In this document: piece by piece, positions 1 to 8,218 of the stretch
Layout of the letters: each line of letters starts with the position of its first letter
Position numbering within the stretch: the stretch's first letter is position 1
DNA from: JAXIHJ01 sp034189755
GTDB lineage: Bacteria; Planctomycetota; Phycisphaerae; SM23-33
Direction of reading: 5' to 3'
NCBI GenBank assembly: GCA_034189755.1
Contig: JAXIHJ010000145.1
Span: 1 to 13,793 of the forward strand
Length of the DNA: 13,793 bases
Notes under the pieces: generated by a model
The model's database searches: none
What the model was told of the DNA's origin: nothing
Seen by the model: the letters and a program-made list of their open reading frames with translations, nothing else
Made by a program: the position numbers and the translations under genes

Positions 1-150
1 CTGATATGTTACTGACGGGCCTGTTTGTAAGGCAAGCGGCGTGATTTGGCAAGAACATTGGCCGCCCCTGAAGGGGCGTACATGTACATACATCAATAAA
101 GATAGGGCAGTTTGTTGGAGGCGGTGATGGCGGCAAAACGGAGAAGGATT

Positions 151-177
151 GTCCGCTCGCTCGCGCTCGCGGCTGGT
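151..177 (-). repeat. Dispersed GC-rich repeat, copy 1
   Basis: On the minus strand this 27-mer matches the left arm of the inverted repeat at 8143-8169 at 23 of 27 positions (shared core AGCCGCGAGCG). Two loci 8 kb apart carrying the same non-coding 27-mer suggest a family of dispersed elements. Simple-sequence character (GCGAGC units) makes part of the match cheap, so the confidence is moderate. Confidence 0.5.
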
Positions 178-187
178 AAAGCGCAAA

Positions 188-221
188 AGAAAGGCTCTCC
201 GTGGTTACGGAGAGCCTTTCT
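188..221 (-). terminator. Intrinsic terminator of the 16S transcript
   Basis: A perfect 14-bp inverted repeat (188-201 with 208-221, arm AGAAAGGCTCTCCG) with a 6-nt loop. Read on the minus strand, the stem runs directly into TTTCTTTTG, a good U-tract. It lies about 235-270 nt past the 16S 3' end with no tRNA or 23S between. The plus-strand reading also has a short T run within the stem, so weak bidirectional activity is possible. Confidence 0.75.
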
Positions 222-251
222 GTATAAGTTAAACAGTGTTACCGTCATTGA

Positions 252-299
252 CCCCGCACTATTTTTGTCTCGACCAGTCGAGACAAAAATAGTGCGGGG
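252..299. repeat. 48-nt near-perfect palindrome in the 16S trailer
   Basis: Positions 252-274 are the exact reverse complement of 277-299, with only two central bases unpaired. As RNA this gives a 22-bp stem closed by a CCAG tetraloop. The outer part is GC-rich (CCCCGCAC) and the middle is A/T-rich (TATTTTTGTC). It could be an RNase III processing stem, an upstream terminator or a REP/MITE-like element. The sequence alone does not decide. Confidence 0.9.
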
Positions 300-349
300 C
301 GAGGCTGTGCTGACATTCTGCCGGGCAGATTGCTCTGCATTCAGCTTTT

Positions 350-385
350 GCTACTCTGCGAAGTAGCGACGCTTCGCTACGTAGC
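350..385. repeat. Nested inverted repeats in the 16S trailer
   Basis: A 7-bp hairpin (363-369 GTAGCGA with 374-380, 4-nt loop) is enclosed by GCTAC at 350-354 and GTAGC at 381-385. GCTAC can also pair with GTAGC at 363-367, and GCGAAG at 358-363 with CTTCGC at 372-377. These are alternative folds 70-105 nt downstream of the mature 16S 3' end on the transcript. Confidence 0.6.
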
Positions 386-399
386 ACGAGCAGCTATTG

Positions 400-423
400 C
401 CTAGGACCTAAGACCTAGGACCT
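400..423. repeat. Short tandem repeat, 7-nt unit, next to the 16S 3' end
   Basis: The 10-mer CCTAGGACCT occurs at 400-409 and again at 414-423. The array can equally be read as three 7-nt units CTARGAC (401-421). It lies about 30 nt past the 16S 3' end. Confidence 0.75.
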
Positions 424-452
424 GCTGTTTTCCGGCGTCTAGATATATCCTC

Positions 453-2053
<1,601 letters not shown>

Positions 2054-2395
2054 ATTTATCGATTGACCTCCGCCGAAGCGGAGAACAGGTCGATACAGGT
2101 TTAACCTGTAGCCGGGCCTTAAAGGCTGACCCGGCCGGTCCCGATTATTGAAATCGGGGCTAAACTCAAAATCCTTATAGGGCTGTCACGAGGATTTTGA
2201 GCGGGGCACGCTTGTCGTGAGACAGCGGCCCGTTTCGTCGTTATTTTCCGCACAGCCCGATCGTGACTGATCGGCCCGTACGAATCACGTCCTCGTGACG
2301 GCAACACTGTTCACTTTTGAAATAGCACTCAGCTTTCAGCACTCGGCTTCCAGCTTTTCAGCCAGGCCTCAGCGCCGGCTGAAATCAAAACGAGA
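2054..2395 (-). other. Structured 16S rRNA leader
   Basis: This is the interval between the mature 16S 5' end and the start expected from the proximal promoter. It is packed with hairpins: 2068-2083 (6 bp on a UUCG tetraloop, with flanking TATCGA/TCGATA at 2057-2062 and 2090-2095), 2095-2109, 2111-2135, 2140-2158 (7 bp), and 2165-2175 with 2191-2201 (11 bp). The last one competes with a pairing of 2183-2191 to 2215-2225. An AGCCTTTAA stretch on the minus strand near 2117-2127 faintly resembles a boxA antitermination element. These are probably pre-rRNA processing and antitermination structures; the role is inferred. Confidence 0.6.
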
Positions 2396-2545
2396 CGCGA
2401 GATTGTATTCGTCGGCAAACCAGCGTCAAGGGATTTCCAATAAAAAGATGCTAAAAATCCCATTTCGTTTATTTTGCACAGAATTTCAGGCGATACATTA
2501 CCCGCCCGTGGTTTCCGGTTTTTTGCGCCGGCCTCAGCGCCGGCT
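2365..2545. repeat. 16-nt direct repeat flanking the proximal 16S promoter
   Basis: GGCCTCAGCGCCGGCT occurs exactly at 2365-2380 and 2530-2545, 165 nt apart, one copy downstream and one upstream of the proximal promoter. Each copy can form a small GCCGG/CCGGC-type hairpin with its flank. The rest of 2430-2747 holds no gene that I can support. Confidence 0.6.
2402..2429 (-). promoter_or_regulatory. Proximal 16S promoter (sigma70-type)
   Basis: On the minus strand, -35 TTGACG (2429-2424), a 16-nt spacer and -10 TACAAT (2407-2402), followed by a GC-rich discriminator (CTCGCG) as in stringently controlled rRNA promoters. Immediately upstream lies an A/T-rich block (2430-2465) that could act as an UP element. 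It contains an inverted repeat GGGATTT/AAATCCC (2430-2436 and 2455-2461). The predicted start is near 2395. Confidence 0.65.
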
Positions 2546-2662
2546 TGAATGCACTGCCTGTTGCCGCGACAACTTTTATTCCGAGCCTTCGACCTCGGTT
2601 TGAGGCAGGCCCGGCGAGTCGTCGGGGGTGAAATGCCTCAACACACCCATATCCAAACTTTG

Positions 2663-2691
2663 AGTATAGCTGAAGGCCGGTCCGTCGTCAA
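2663..2691 (-). promoter_or_regulatory. Distal 16S promoter (sigma70-type)
   Basis: On the minus strand, -35 TTGACG (2691-2686), a 17-nt spacer and -10 TATACT (2668-2663). It lies 57-85 nt past the stop codon of the membrane protein gene and points to the 16S gene with no gene between. With the promoter at 2402-2429 it would form a tandem pair. Confidence 0.6.
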
Positions 2692-2747
2692 GCTGTCGCA
2701 AGGTTTTTTTTGCACCGGAAGGCGAAAATTCTCGGTCGCCGGCATCC

Positions 2748-3794
2748 TTATTCAGCGGGCGGCTGCCAGCCGACCTGCTGAGCGGCGGATGAGGCGTAAC
2801 TGCGGAGCAAGGCCATTTTTTGACGGACCTCCTGGGCCATCTTGGTGTTGGGAAATTTTTTGACAATCTCCTCGCCGGTCGCGACGGCCTGCGCCCATTG
2901 CTGGTCGGTAACCTTTATCGCGAACTGCACGCCCAGGTTGTGCAGCTTGGCCTTGAACACGCCCCTTACGGATTCCTGCAAGGCGTCTGCTTCTTGCGGT
3001 GTGAGATAGCGGTCGAGCTGCTTCAGCAGTTCGATGCCTTGATCGATGTCGTTCTTTCGCACGGCCTCGTCGTAGCTCTGGAGAAGCCCTCGTTTGTGCC
3101 TTGCGCGTGCGACCTCGATACGCTCAGGTAAAGCCGCCACCTTGGGGTTCTCCGGGAACAGCCGCAGTATGCGTCGCATCTCCCGCGTTGCCCGCGCCCA
3201 GTCGTGCCGGTCGATGGTTTCCTGCACACGCTGAATGGCGGCGTCGATTTTCTCTTCGAGCGTCGCCTGGCGCGTAGCGGCGAGTTCCTTTCTCAGCTTG
3301 GCCGCCTCCTCGGTATACCCAAGCTGCTTTTCGATGCCGTTGATGAGCGCCGCGGCGTGGTCGTAATCCTGACGTACCAGGTCTTCGTGAATAGACTCGC
3401 GGAACGCGTCGAATTCCTTGTCGCGGTAGATCAGGCTCTTGGCTTTATCCGACAGGCCGCCAAGGTCCGCCAGCTTGCGGACCGAGCCGGATTGGTCTTG
3501 CAGGAGCGATTCGATGCGGCTGAGTCTGGCTGCGGCGTCATGGGCCGAGCGCTCGTTGCTCGCCACGAGAGATATAACGCCGTAGGCTACGACTATACCA
3601 ATGCCGATGGCCAGCTCTACCAGCAGCGCCAGGACGTATGGCGTTACGACCTGCCAATCCTGCGTATCCAGGAGGGTAAAGACCCCCTGGGCCACAGTAA
3701 GGATTATTGATACTGCCGTTAGAACCAGTATCGCATCCAGCCAGATTCGTGTGGCGACGGTAATCCATCCGAACCGTTCTGTTTGCTCGGCCAT
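2748..3794 (-). CDS. Two-TM membrane protein with TPR-like helical repeats
   Basis: Protein of 348 residues of unrecognised family. Two strong membrane helices (about 16-42 and 50-76) are followed by a polar, mostly helical region rich in Glu, Lys, Arg and Ala. From about residue 125 to 335 there are four loosely similar units of about 40 residues, each with an acidic/aromatic start (QDYDHAA, RHDWARA, KNDIDQG, DQQWAQA) and ends such as FPENPKVAAL or FPNTKMAQEV. This is the look of tetratricopeptide-like repeats, so a membrane-anchored scaffold or binding protein is likely. The ATG at 3794 is chosen because GGAAGGAG (3809-3802) lies 7 nt upstream. An in-frame TTG 24 nt further up would place this site inside the gene. 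It is transcribed divergently from the DUF58 cluster. No enzymatic motif was seen. Confidence 0.88.
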   Translation of the reverse strand: MAEQTERFGWITVATRIWLDAILVLTAVSIILTVAQGVFTLLDTQDWQVVTPYVLALLVELAIGIGIVVAYGVISLVASNERSAHDAAARLSRIESLLQDQSGSVRKLADLGGLSDKAKSLIYRDKEFDAFRESIHEDLVRQDYDHAAALINGIEKQLGYTEEAAKLRKELAATRQATLEEKIDAAIQRVQETIDRHDWARATREMRRILRLFPENPKVAALPERIEVARARHKRGLLQSYDEAVRKNDIDQGIELLKQLDRYLTPQEADALQESVRGVFKAKLHNLGVQFAIKVTDQQWAQAVATGEEIVKKFPNTKMAQEVRQKMALLRSYASSAAQQVGWQPPAE

Positions 3795-3814
3795 CGATAT
3801 GCTCCTTCCCTGGC

Positions 3815-3838
3815 GCAAGAGACCGAAGTTTCTCTCGC
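3815..3838 (-). promoter_or_regulatory. 5' UTR hairpin just upstream of the ribosome binding site
   Basis: On the minus strand an 8-bp stem (3838-3831 with 3822-3815, one G-U pair) and an 8-nt loop end 5 nt before the GGAAGGAG ribosome binding site of the membrane TPR-like gene. It could modulate translation; this is inference. Confidence 0.4.
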
Positions 3839-3849
3839 TGGTCTATCTA

Positions 3850-3878
3850 AATCTATCGGCGAATTTCGCACTTGTCCA
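3850..3878 (-). promoter_or_regulatory. Candidate promoter of the membrane TPR-like gene
   Basis: On the minus strand, -35 TGGACA (3878-3873; 5 of 6), a 17-nt spacer and -10 TAGATT (3855-3850; 4 of 6). The spacer contains an 11-nt palindrome GCGAAATTCGC (3859-3869) that could be an operator. The predicted start is near 3843, giving a UTR of about 50 nt. Confidence 0.45.
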
Positions 3879-3894
3879 CGAAATCCTGTTTCTG

Positions 3895-3926
3895 GTTCCG
3901 CTCGCTTAGCGCTAAGCGAGCGGAAC
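3895..3926. repeat. 32-nt perfect palindrome in the divergent intergenic region
   Basis: Positions 3895-3910 are the exact reverse complement of 3911-3926 (arm GTTCCGCTCGCTTAGC), with no central spacer. It lies between the membrane TPR-like gene (minus) and the DUF58 gene (plus), upstream of both. It contains the CGCTCGC word also found in the repeats at 151-177 and 8143-8218. Further small hairpins follow at 3939-3958 and about 3969-3981. Confidence 0.85.
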
Positions 3927-4033
3927 TAAACGCGCGGGCACCGTTTGCTTCGACGGTGTGTACTATCCGCCCAGACCGGGCTTCCCGTAGCGCTTGCCTC
4001 TTGTCGAGCCGGCCGGTAGCATCAATGATATCC

Positions 4034-4945
4034 ATGGCTGGACAAGGAAATCGCGATTTTTTCGACGAGGAATTTCTCGCCCGGCTGGAGCGCCTGCACC
4101 TGATTGCCAAGCGGCTGGCTGCAAGCGGTCCGGGCGAGGCCGGACGGTCGCGACGGCTCGGCGACGGGCTTGAGTTTGCCGATCATCGCGACTATGCGCC
4201 CGGCGACGACATCCGGTTCATCGATTGGCCTTACTACGCCCGCATGGAAAAGCTGCTGCTGCGAATGTTCCACGAGCACAGCGAAGCGGGTGTGGTGATC
4301 CTGCTGGACAGGTCAGGCTCGATGGCGCCTGCCGGCGATCTGGAGAAGTTCCGCTATACCCTCAGGGCCGCCGCCGCACTTGCCTATGTAGCCATGGCGA
4401 ATCTCCGTAGCGTGGTTCTGTTGCCGTTCGCCGAGCGGCTGGAACGGTCCATCCGCACCGGTCGAAACCGCGGGCAAATCTTCGAGGTGCTGGATTTTCT
4501 CGCCGAGCTGAACCCGGCTGGGCCGACTAATCTCCTCGACTGTGTGAAACTTTGCTGTCAACGGCGCCGGCGGCAGGAGCGGGGCGGAACGGTGCTTCTC
4601 CTGAGTGACCTGTTGGATTGCGGCGACGGGCTGCGCGATTCCCTCACCTGGCTGCGAGCGGCAGGCTGCCAAACGCTTGTGCTGCATCTGTACTGCGAAG
4701 CCGACGCCTCGCCTCAGTTGGCCGGGCCGATGCTGCTTAGCCAGGCCGAGACGAATCAGCAGATGAATTTGCACGTTACAGAGGCCGTGCTAGAAAGCTA
4801 CCGCCGGCGGTGGGCTGCCTTCCTGGCCGACTGCGAGCGCACCTGCCGGTCGCAATCGGCGGTTTACGTTGCCGCTTCAACGGCCCAGCCGTTCGAACGC
4901 CTCATCCTCCGGACGCTCCGCCGGGCCGGTGTCTTGACCGGATAA
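4034..4945 (+). CDS. DUF58 / vWA-like domain protein
   Basis: Soluble protein of about 303 residues. It opens with a helical segment (FFDEEFLARLERLHLIAKRL) and carries the family signature around residues 46-65 (LEF, HRDYAPGDDIRFIDW). A vWA-like domain follows with a metal-binding DxSxS motif (Asp92, Ser94, Ser96 in LLDRSGSM), then GPTNL and LLLSDLLD. The family usually sits beside a MoxR AAA+ ATPase, working as a metal-dependent protein-interaction or chaperone module. Neither MoxR nor Bat-type membrane proteins are in this window, which is odd. The start is uncertain: 4034 (MAGQG) fits the family N-terminus; 4025 is in frame 9 nt upstream, and neither has a good ribosome binding site. Farther upstream the frame translates intergenic palindromes and is unlikely. 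It heads a plus-strand cluster, 64 nt before the next gene. Confidence 0.9.
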   Translation: MAGQGNRDFFDEEFLARLERLHLIAKRLAASGPGEAGRSRRLGDGLEFADHRDYAPGDDIRFIDWPYYARMEKLLLRMFHEHSEAGVVILLDRSGSMAPAGDLEKFRYTLRAAAALAYVAMANLRSVVLLPFAERLERSIRTGRNRGQIFEVLDFLAELNPAGPTNLLDCVKLCCQRRRRQERGGTVLLLSDLLDCGDGLRDSLTWLRAAGCQTLVLHLYCEADASPQLAGPMLLSQAETNQQMNLHVTEAVLESYRRRWAAFLADCERTCRSQSAVYVAASTAQPFERLILRTLRRAGVLTG

Positions 4946-5009
4946 ACCATAAAACCCATGGAGCCATAAAGCTAATCAGGTAATCTGCCCCGAAATTAGG
5001 AGAGTAATC

Positions 5010-5318
5010 ATGCGGATGATACTGTACGTAACTTTCCCGACGGAGAAGTTTAACGCAGCCATCAAGGACGGCAGCTCCGGAGCGAAGATTAAGCGCATCT
5101 TGGAAGACACCAAGCCTGAGGCTGTGTACTTCGGCGAGCGGCGCGACGGCGAGCGAGGCGCTGTTGTGGTGGTGGACATCCCCAGCCCGGCCGACCTGCC
5201 CGCCATTACCGAGCCGTGGTTTCTTACCTTCGATGCGAAGGTCGAGGTCAGGATGGCCATGACGCCGGAGGACCTTGGCAATGCGAATTTCGACGAACTG
5301 ATCAAAAAGTACGCCTGA
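5010..5318 (+). CDS. Small conserved-looking protein, possible ferredoxin-like alpha/beta fold
   Basis: Protein of 102 residues with no signal peptide, membrane helix or cysteines. The strand/helix alternation (MILYVTFPTEKF; GAKIKRILEDTKPEAVYFGER; GAVVVVDIP; DLPAITEPWFLTFDAKVEVRMAMTPEDL) looks like a compact ferredoxin-like domain of the kind that dimerises into a beta barrel (Dabb/DUF3303-like). This is a fold guess from pattern only; I assign no reaction. AGGAGAG at 4998-5004 is 5 nt before the ATG, a clear ribosome binding site. It lies 64 nt after the DUF58 gene and 45 nt before the YfhO-like gene, all plus strand, so it is probably cotranscribed with them. Confidence 0.85.
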   Translation: MRMILYVTFPTEKFNAAIKDGSSGAKIKRILEDTKPEAVYFGERRDGERGAVVVVDIPSPADLPAITEPWFLTFDAKVEVRMAMTPEDLGNANFDELIKKYA

Positions 5319-5363
5319 CATAAGGCGGTTGTTTTCGTCCGAAGTGCGCATTACAAGGTGCGT

Positions 5364-8039
5364 GTGAAAAAACTCTCCGCGATACTGCCGGTTGCGTTAA
5401 TCATCCTTGCGCCGATGATCATGCTGTATCCGCTGTGGAGCAATCCTCTCTCAGCCGGCGAGGACGACGTAATCTATTACTACCCGCTGCGGAAGATGGT
5501 CGGCCAGTCGCTGCGAGCAGGCCGGTTGCCGCTGCACAATCCGCTGGAGGCGGGCGGCGCGCCCGTAATGGCCGACCCGCAGTCGGCTGTGATGTACCCG
5601 CCGACCTGGCTGTTCGCCGCAATGTCGCCGAAGCTCGCCTACAGTTTCTCGATCTTCCTTGCGTTTTCGCTGGCGGGGGCGGGGATGTATCTGTACCTGC
5701 GACGAGTTGGTCTTATGCCGCCAGCGGCGACGTTCGGCGCGGTCGCGATGATGTTCTGCGGCTACATGGTGGCCCACCGCGTGCACCTGTCGATGATCCA
5801 CACGGCGGCTTATCTGCCGTGGGGGCTTTGGTGTATTGAGCGATTGCGAGACCGCCCTTTCTCGGCGTTCGGATGGATGGCGCCTGTGGCATTTCTGGCG
5901 ATTACGGCGGGGCACTGGCCGACGCTTATTTACGTGGGTCTCATCTTGTTTGTGTATCTGCTTCTCAGGGGTAGGCCTTTCATCCGCAGCCTGGCTGTTT
6001 CGGCGTGTGCGTTGATTCTGGCCGCGGCGGTCGCCTGGCCGCAGATAGCCGCCACAGCCGACCTGCTCGCCCAAGCTACGCGCTGCCGCATCGGCTATGT
6101 GACGGCGACGGAAAACAGTTTTTACCCGCTCGCGTCGGTGTTGGCGTTTTTCCCGATGCTGATGGGCTTGCGGACGCCGAACTTTTTCCCCCAGCCATGG
6201 TGGGGCGCGTGGCATTTCTGCGAAATGCTGGGCTACGTCGGGCTGGTTACGCTGGCGCTGGCGGCTGCCGCGGTGTGGAGGTTGTATCGGAAGAAGAAGT
6301 CCACGAATTATCAGGCAGAACAAGCGGCGCCGGATACGGAGGGAACGCACCTCCGCAAGATTGTTCGCATCTGGACGTGGATTGTCGTGGGTGCGGGCCT
6401 GTGGATGCTTGGCGGTTATCTGCCGACATACCGGTTGATCCACAGTCTGCCGGTACTGGGCGTGATTCGCTGTCCGGCGAGGATGGTATTGGCGGCGGGC
6501 CTTGGCTTGGCTGTATTGGCGTCGATAGCCATTGACGTAATTTCACGTGGCGAAGGCAAGGCCCGCATGTCTCTAACCGCGCGGCGGATGGCGGGCATTG
6601 TCTTGCCTGTATTGATGCTCTTGGCGCTGCTGGCGGTGTACATCTTTGGCCGGGTAATGCTGGAACACTGGCCGGATAAGATTCCCTTCATGGCCGGCGG
6701 CGCGAAGGACATCCTGGCGGCCGTCAGGCCGGGTAACCCGGCCGTCTGGCTGCAGGTGGCGATTCTGATAATCACGATCACGGCGATTCGTTTCTGGTTG
6801 AAATCGCCCCGTCGCCGTGCGGTGTGCCTGGTGGCGGTGTTATTGGTTGATCTGTTCTTTATTTCGCGGTTTGTGGACGCACCCGCCGGCGAGCCGGCTG
6901 AGGCGAACGTCTCGCCCGCAGCCAGGTGGCTTGCCGTGAATGCCCCGCCGGATGAGCCGTATCGCGTTTACGGCCTGAGCCGCGACTATTTCCACCGACC
7001 GGCTGAACTGCTGCTGCCCAAAACGTGCTCGACCCTGGGTATAGCCAGCATCGTCGGTTATGGGCCGTTCCAGTCGCCGGTGCACGCCCGGCTGCTGGGC
7101 TTCAGCGTCGCCGGCGTCAACCGCGATTGGGCGGATATGATCCGCAGAAACCACCTGTTGAGCCTGTATGGCGTGCGGTACATTCTGGCCGCGGACACAG
7201 GGTTCCGCCGGGTAATCGAATCGGTAACTGTTCCCACCGCTCCGGCTGAGCCGGATGGTCGTAACCTGCTCGGCGGCGACTGGCTGCTTCAGAAGTCTGA
7301 AAAGGCCGGCCCGCTGCTGCGTTTGCAGGCGAAGTTGCTGAGCGGCAGGTCAATGGCCTCTCGGCCGGTCAGCGTGGAAGCCGATACTATCTATCGCATC
7401 GCGCTGGACGTCCGCTCCGGCGGTGGCGGCGCCGCAGCCATGTTGCGGGCGGAACTGTTCCGCCGCCTTGACGGCTGGGCGGAGTATCGGCCGGATGAAC
7501 TCGGCCTAAGCGTCGCGCCGGAACAGGTTGTGCCGCAGTGGCGTCATTTCGAATGGACGTTCCGCACGCCTGAAACCATGCCGCCGAACCTGCTGTTTCG
7601 CCTTTGGACCAGGAGCGAGCGTGCAATTGAGGTGCGAAACCTCTCGCTCCGCAGAAGCATCTGGCCGCCGCCGGTCGCGCACGAAGACCGGTTGGCTCCC
7701 GGCGAGCACGTTTACAGGAAGCTCGTGGAACTGCCCGCCCTGGACCCTTCGGACCCGCCGGTGGCCATCTACGAAAACCGGCTTTGCAGGCCGATCCAGC
7801 CGGCTGGGAGCGGCCGGGCGGCGGTAACGGTGGGCCAAATCGAGGCCCTTCGCTGGCCGAAACAATCCGACCGGGCCTCAATGCCCGAAACGGCGCCACC
7901 GATTGGAATGGCCGATTCCGGCTCCTCGGCAGTGGATAAACCGAGGCTGATGTTTCTAGCGGCTGTCGTGCCGGCTGTGATGCTGTACGGCCTGGCGGTC
8001 GCGGTGGGGCTGTTCCGCGCGAGACGGCGGGACGAATGA
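5364..8039 (+). CDS. YfhO-like polytopic membrane protein (GT-C-type)
   Basis: Protein of about 891 residues. The N-terminal 500 residues form about 12 membrane helices. After the first helix comes an acidic EDD cluster and a first-loop region with AGRLPLHNPLEAGGAPVMAD and PQSAVMYPPTWLF. This is the pattern of the YfhO family, whose GT-C-like members use a polyprenyl-linked sugar donor for cell-surface glycosylation. Residues about 505-865 are extracytoplasmic and include a beta-rich stretch (about 645-770) resembling carbohydrate-binding modules, then a YENRLCRP motif typical of the family's late part. A last helix lies near 867-887. The start is uncertain: GTG at 5364 has AAGG 5 nt upstream and gives MKKLSAIL; GTG at 5358 is in frame but lacks a well-placed site. 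It is the last gene of the cluster; the acceptor substrate is unknown. Confidence 0.88.
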   Translation: MKKLSAILPVALIILAPMIMLYPLWSNPLSAGEDDVIYYYPLRKMVGQSLRAGRLPLHNPLEAGGAPVMADPQSAVMYPPTWLFAAMSPKLAYSFSIFLAFSLAGAGMYLYLRRVGLMPPAATFGAVAMMFCGYMVAHRVHLSMIHTAAYLPWGLWCIERLRDRPFSAFGWMAPVAFLAITAGHWPTLIYVGLILFVYLLLRGRPFIRSLAVSACALILAAAVAWPQIAATADLLAQATRCRIGYVTATENSFYPLASVLAFFPMLMGLRTPNFFPQPWWGAWHFCEMLGYVGLVTLALAAAAVWRLYRKKKSTNYQAEQAAPDTEGTHLRKIVRIWTWIVVGAGLWMLGGYLPTYRLIHSLPVLGVIRCPARMVLAAGLGLAVLASIAIDVISRGEGKARMSLTARRMAGIVLPVLMLLALLAVYIFGRVMLEHWPDKIPFMAGGAKDILAAVRPGNPAVWLQVAILIITITAIRFWLKSPRRRAVCLVAVLLVDLFFISRFVDAPAGEPAEANVSPAARWLAVNAPPDEPYRVYGLSRDYFHRPAELLLPKTCSTLGIASIVGYGPFQSPVHARLLGFSVAGVNRDWADMIRRNHLLSLYGVRYILAADTGFRRVIESVTVPTAPAEPDGRNLLGGDWLLQKSEKAGPLLRLQAKLLSGRSMASRPVSVEADTIYRIALDVRSGGGGAAAMLRAELFRRLDGWAEYRPDELGLSVAPEQVVPQWRHFEWTFRTPETMPPNLLFRLWTRSERAIEVRNLSLRRSIWPPPVAHEDRLAPGEHVYRKLVELPALDPSDPPVAIYENRLCRPIQPAGSGRAAVTVGQIEALRWPKQSDRASMPETAPPIGMADSGSSAVDKPRLMFLAAVVPAVMLYGLAVAVGLFRARRRDE

Positions 8040-8058
8040 AATTATGAAAACCTCGCGG

Positions 8059-8064
8059 TATAAT
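8059..8064 (+). promoter_or_regulatory. Candidate -10 box of the htrA promoter
   Basis: A perfect TATAAT stands 20 nt after the stop codon of the YfhO-like gene and about 208 nt before the htrA ATG. No good -35 is present at 16-18 nt upstream (ATGAAA-like), so an activator or an alternative factor may be needed. An imperfect inverted repeat (8036-8045 with 8060-8068) overlaps it. Confidence 0.4.
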
Positions 8065-8142
8065 TCATCGTATGGAATTCTGTGAGCATTAAGGTTTCGG
8101 TGAAGATTCCAACAGCGATAACCCCGAATCATGAATATACTA

Positions 8143-8218
8143 ACTAGCCGCGAGCGGAAGCGAGCGGGCTGTTGCGAAAACCGGCGAGACTGCCCGCTTC
8201 CTTCCGGTCGCGGCTAGT
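8143..8218. repeat. Large inverted repeat in the htrA leader
   Basis: Left arm 8143-8169 and right arm 8192-8218 are 27 nt each and complementary except for 3 mismatches, with a 22-nt loop. The arms start ACTAGCCGCGAGCG. A second, 9-bp pairing encloses the element: TTCCAACAG (8107-8115) with CTGTTGGAA (8234-8242). The htrA ribosome binding site at 8256-8262 stays outside. The left arm resembles the 27-mer at 151-177. Confidence 0.85.

Noticed and set aside
112..366. 84-codon open frame on the plus strand in the 16S trailer
   Set aside because: No ribosome binding site, no recognisable family, and it runs straight through the terminator and the 48-nt palindrome; best explained as chance.
3983..4030. 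Possible promoter TTGCCT-17-TAGCAT before the DUF58 gene
   Set aside because: Only 4 of 6 matches in each box, and the predicted start would fall almost on the start codon.
3872..4033. N-terminal extension of the DUF58 gene by up to 54 codons
   Set aside because: It would translate the 32-nt palindrome and other hairpins, has no ribosome binding site and does not look like the family N-terminus.
5451..6443. Long (330-codon) minus-strand open frame
   Set aside because: Antisense shadow of the YfhO-like gene; composition is Arg/Gln/His-rich as expected for antisense of GC-rich coding DNA, with no domain.
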